From Planctomycetota bacterium (GTDB taxonomy: Bacteria; Planctomycetota; UBA8108; JACQVS01), in the NCBI GenBank assembly GCA_028280485.1, contig JANQLS010000101.1, forward strand, positions 91,472-155,471: a stretch of 64,000 bases of DNA, read 5' to 3'. Shown one piece after another: positions 62,014-64,000 of this stretch. Made by a program: the position numbers and the translations under genes. The notes below the pieces were generated by a model that saw only the letters and a list, made by a program, of their open reading frames with translations, made no database searches and was not told the origin of the DNA. Positions within the stretch are counted from its first letter, which is position 1; each line of letters starts with the position of its first letter.

Positions 62014-62629
62014 AATTTGAGGTCTAAACTCGAATATCAGCGGTTGACGGTCCCTCTGAGAGCCCATAAAATCGACTCTTGGAATGGGTCTGAAAGGTAC
62101 TTCTCAATACCGATCTCTTTCCACTTCATCTTTATCCCTCCAGCTCGGAGTCTGATTCCGCTGGGTCTGTACTATCCAAATATGTATACGGGCCAGATAG
62201 GTATGCCGGACTCGTCGCGCCTGATATGAATCGGCGTGGGAGCAAATCAGAAGGTATACGGAATGACCCACTGAATGGAGGGAACTGAATGAACTTGTAT
62301 CCAGTTTGAGCTGAGATTAGACACAGACTCCGTTGACAGCCTCCGTTGTCTGGGGCGTCCGAATTCTCAACCTTCTTCACTTGCTCATAGGTTAGCAATT
62401 GAGGGTTCCGAACTGTGCTGGAATTTAAATGATTCCAATACAGTGGGCTAGCGTACTCTCTGGGTTTGTTCATTTTTGATTGTTCACTTAACACGACAAC
62501 ATTTGGAGTTTCTGCTGAACTCCTCAGGTTGTCTTCTATCTTCAAATTGACATTCAGCCTTCATTTTCAAATGGGCTGATATCGATTGAAGAAATTCTTG
62601 GTTCGGGATTCGAACAAGTGAGTTCGCAT
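62014..62629. other. Gap between the sigma-54 activator and the dockerin protein
   Basis: About 615 bases. A minus-strand frame of 137 codons (62132-62545) begins with TTG, lacks a ribosome site and has no recognised pattern, so it is not called. No terminator or repeat of the other families is evident. Confidence 0.45.
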
Positions 62630-63952
62630 ATGCAAACTTTAAATAGCCGGCCTGTACAGGGTTCACTCAGACAGCGTTCGATCAATAGGGCGTTCACCTC
62701 ATTGATGGTTTTGGCTTTGGCGTGGATTTCTGTGACTTGGGCATCTCCGGTCAACGCACAGGGAAATGGATTCTCACTTACCAGTGGTGAAGCCATCCGC
62801 GGAGGAAAATTCTCTGTCTTTCTCGAAGCTCGTTCCGATGTCCCTATCACGGGATTTCAAGTAGGGATCGACTTCCCAACGAATGCGATGGAACTCAAAG
62901 AGGTGAGTCTTCACGACACCCACCTCGGTCGTAAGAAAATTAAAACTTTTGACGCCTTCCTCACTAACGATCAAAAACTCATCGTTCAAGTTGAGCAAGA
63001 TTATACTTATCCCGAAGAAACGGCTCTGCCTCCGAATCAACGCTTACGTTTAGTGCGCCTCGATTTTAAATTGGGCTTAGGTTTTGATTTCGATCCCAAT
63101 TCCATCTTTGACATTCGATTGGTCAACGATGCGGGTGACCCTCAGGTCCCAGCCTTGATGTACAACGAAGATCAAGATGTGGTCCCTGAAATCTTGAGCG
63201 ACGCTACGATCGCGGTCGTCGAAGAAAACTTTATCAAAGTTCAAAATGCCGATGCACTTAGAGTGGGCTCAACCGCTTCGGTTGAAATCGCGGGTTATAA
63301 CGTTGATCCCCTTCAAGGATTCTCAATGGCGATCGGTTTCGATCCCACTTCATTGGGAGTCCTCGACGTGCACTTAGAAGGCACGATTACCGATGCCACT
63401 GGAGCTGAGTACTTAGCTCCCATTATCGATAATGAAAATGGAACGGTGAGCTTGGGTGTTCAGTTAGACACACTCCCTCCATTCGACAACCAACAGATCC
63501 CGGTTGTCGGATTTGAAGTTCCTCTCCTGATCATGGATGTCGAAGTTCTCGCAGTTGATCCTTCAGCCCTTGGAACTGAAATTAAATTCTTGGCTGGTGT
63601 AGGTCAACCTGAGATTAGAAACACTTTTGTGGTTTCAAACCTTTCTTTCCCTCCAAGAACTCAATCCGGCCGATTGTCCTTCATTCACGAAGATGCCTTC
63701 CTCCGTGGAGACGTCAACGATGATGGTATGGTCGATATGTCAGACTCAGTTGCCATGCTCATTTGGGTCGTTCTTTCCGGCGAACCTCCAGCATGTCAAA
63801 AAACCGGGGATGTCGATGATTCAGGGCTCGTCAATATGAACGATATCCTGCATCTTCTCTTCTACTTGTTCCGTGGGGGTGAGATCGTTGCTCCTCCATT
63901 CCCCAATGTAGATGTCGATCCAACTCCGGATGAACTGTTCTGTCACAGTTAA
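62630..63952 (+). CDS. Secreted cohesin-like protein with C-terminal dockerin type I
   Basis: A 440-residue exported protein (ATG 62630; GTG 62618 also possible). The signal peptide has an N-terminal extension (hydrophobic FTSLMVLALAWISVTWASPV, cleavage near VNAQG). Two cohesin-like beta-sandwich repeats follow (about 45-190 and 195-345), recognised by FQVGIDFPTNAMELKEV and FSMAIGFDPTSLGVLDV. A dockerin type I module lies at about 360-415 with two calcium-loop repeats, GDVNDDGMVDMSDS and GDVDDSGLVNMNDI, and a Pro/Asp-rich Cys-containing tail. Such proteins are abundant in planctomycete-like genomes; calcium-dependent pairing with cohesins is likely but the partner is unknown. A terminator-like AAAAAACGCCCGC begins at the window edge. 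Confidence 0.85.
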   Translation: MQTLNSRPVQGSLRQRSINRAFTSLMVLALAWISVTWASPVNAQGNGFSLTSGEAIRGGKFSVFLEARSDVPITGFQVGIDFPTNAMELKEVSLHDTHLGRKKIKTFDAFLTNDQKLIVQVEQDYTYPEETALPPNQRLRLVRLDFKLGLGFDFDPNSIFDIRLVNDAGDPQVPALMYNEDQDVVPEILSDATIAVVEENFIKVQNADALRVGSTASVEIAGYNVDPLQGFSMAIGFDPTSLGVLDVHLEGTITDATGAEYLAPIIDNENGTVSLGVQLDTLPPFDNQQIPVVGFEVPLLIMDVEVLAVDPSALGTEIKFLAGVGQPEIRNTFVVSNLSFPPRTQSGRLSFIHEDAFLRGDVNDDGMVDMSDSVAMLIWVVLSGEPPACQKTGDVDDSGLVNMNDILHLLFYLFRGGEIVAPPFPNVDVDPTPDELFCHS

Positions 63953-64000
63953 TTCTGGCTGTACTCAGTTCTGATAACCTGAAATCAAAAAACGCCCGCA

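Noticed and set aside
62132..62545. Minus-strand 137-codon frame
   Set aside because: Starts at TTG with no ribosome site, composition unlike the neighbours and no recognised pattern; likely chance.
62595..62625. GTTCGAATCCCGAAC on the minus strand, like a tRNA T-arm
   Set aside because: No acceptor, D or anticodon arms can be drawn around it, and it overlaps a gene start.
1..64000. CRISPR arrays, rRNA, prophage or insertion-sequence transposases
   Set aside because: None seen: the repeats are short palindromes without regular direct-repeat/spacer units, and no transposase, integrase or phage gene is present.

Overview
The window reads as chromosomal DNA of a flagellated, Gram-negative-type (diderm) bacterium of moderate GC. 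Several things point to Planctomycetota or a close relative: a secreted dockerin-type protein, abundant intergenic REP-like palindromes built on a CCCGTCGCTTACGCTCCGGG scaffold, many signal-peptide proteins, and a whiG/fliA-type sigma factor. This is an inference; no rRNA gene or other phylogenetic marker is present. Genes are densely packed, start codons are often GTG or TTG, and Shine-Dalgarno (SD) sites are usually clear.

Layout. (1) 1-9.6 kb: flagellar export and regulation operon, fliO-like tail, fliP, fliQ, fliR, flhB, flhA, flhF, flhG, a small membrane protein, fliA, then a strong terminator. Two very short possible genes lie in its gaps. (2) 9.6-15.6 kb: repeats, a small lipoprotein, an orphan larC with a His-rich insert, a secreted HEAT protein carrying a degenerate receiver-like domain, and a zinc-ribbon membrane protein. 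(3) 15.9-25.8 kb: a leftward signalling operon (STAS-SpoIIE phosphatase, DUF4388/TPR/PEGA/PQQ membrane scaffold, TPR-roadblock protein, MglB-like protein, membrane-anchored MglA-like GTPase, roadblock protein) with a divergent GAF-SpoIIE phosphatase. (4) 26.4-33.7 kb: lepB, then two tandem PilB/GspE ATPases and PilC/GspF. (5) 34-37 kb: rnr and rnhA. (6) 37.5-40 kb: a multihaem cytochrome c followed by an outer-membrane barrel, a candidate porin-cytochrome conduit. (7) 40.4-45.6 kb: a PpiD/SurA-like anchored chaperone and a PIG-L deacetylase with a ThuA-like tail. (8) 45.7-51.5 kb: rpiB, a Sua5-phosphatase fusion, a PfkB kinase, alaS. (9) 52-59.8 kb: rpmF-plsX-fabH-fabD-fabG-acpP-fabF-serA. (10) 59.8-64 kb: long gene-poor DNA, a sigma-54 activator and the dockerin protein.

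How it fits together. Regions 1, 3 and 4 are all motility or polarity machinery: FlhF/FlhG place flagella, MglA/roadblock proteins set polarity in other bacteria, and PilB/PilC drive pili. The most unusual blocks are the membrane-anchored MglA signalling operon and the cytochrome-porin pair. Intergenic DNA is dominated by at least four families of short palindromic repeats. One is a multi-hairpin element that repeatedly sits just 3' of stop codons.
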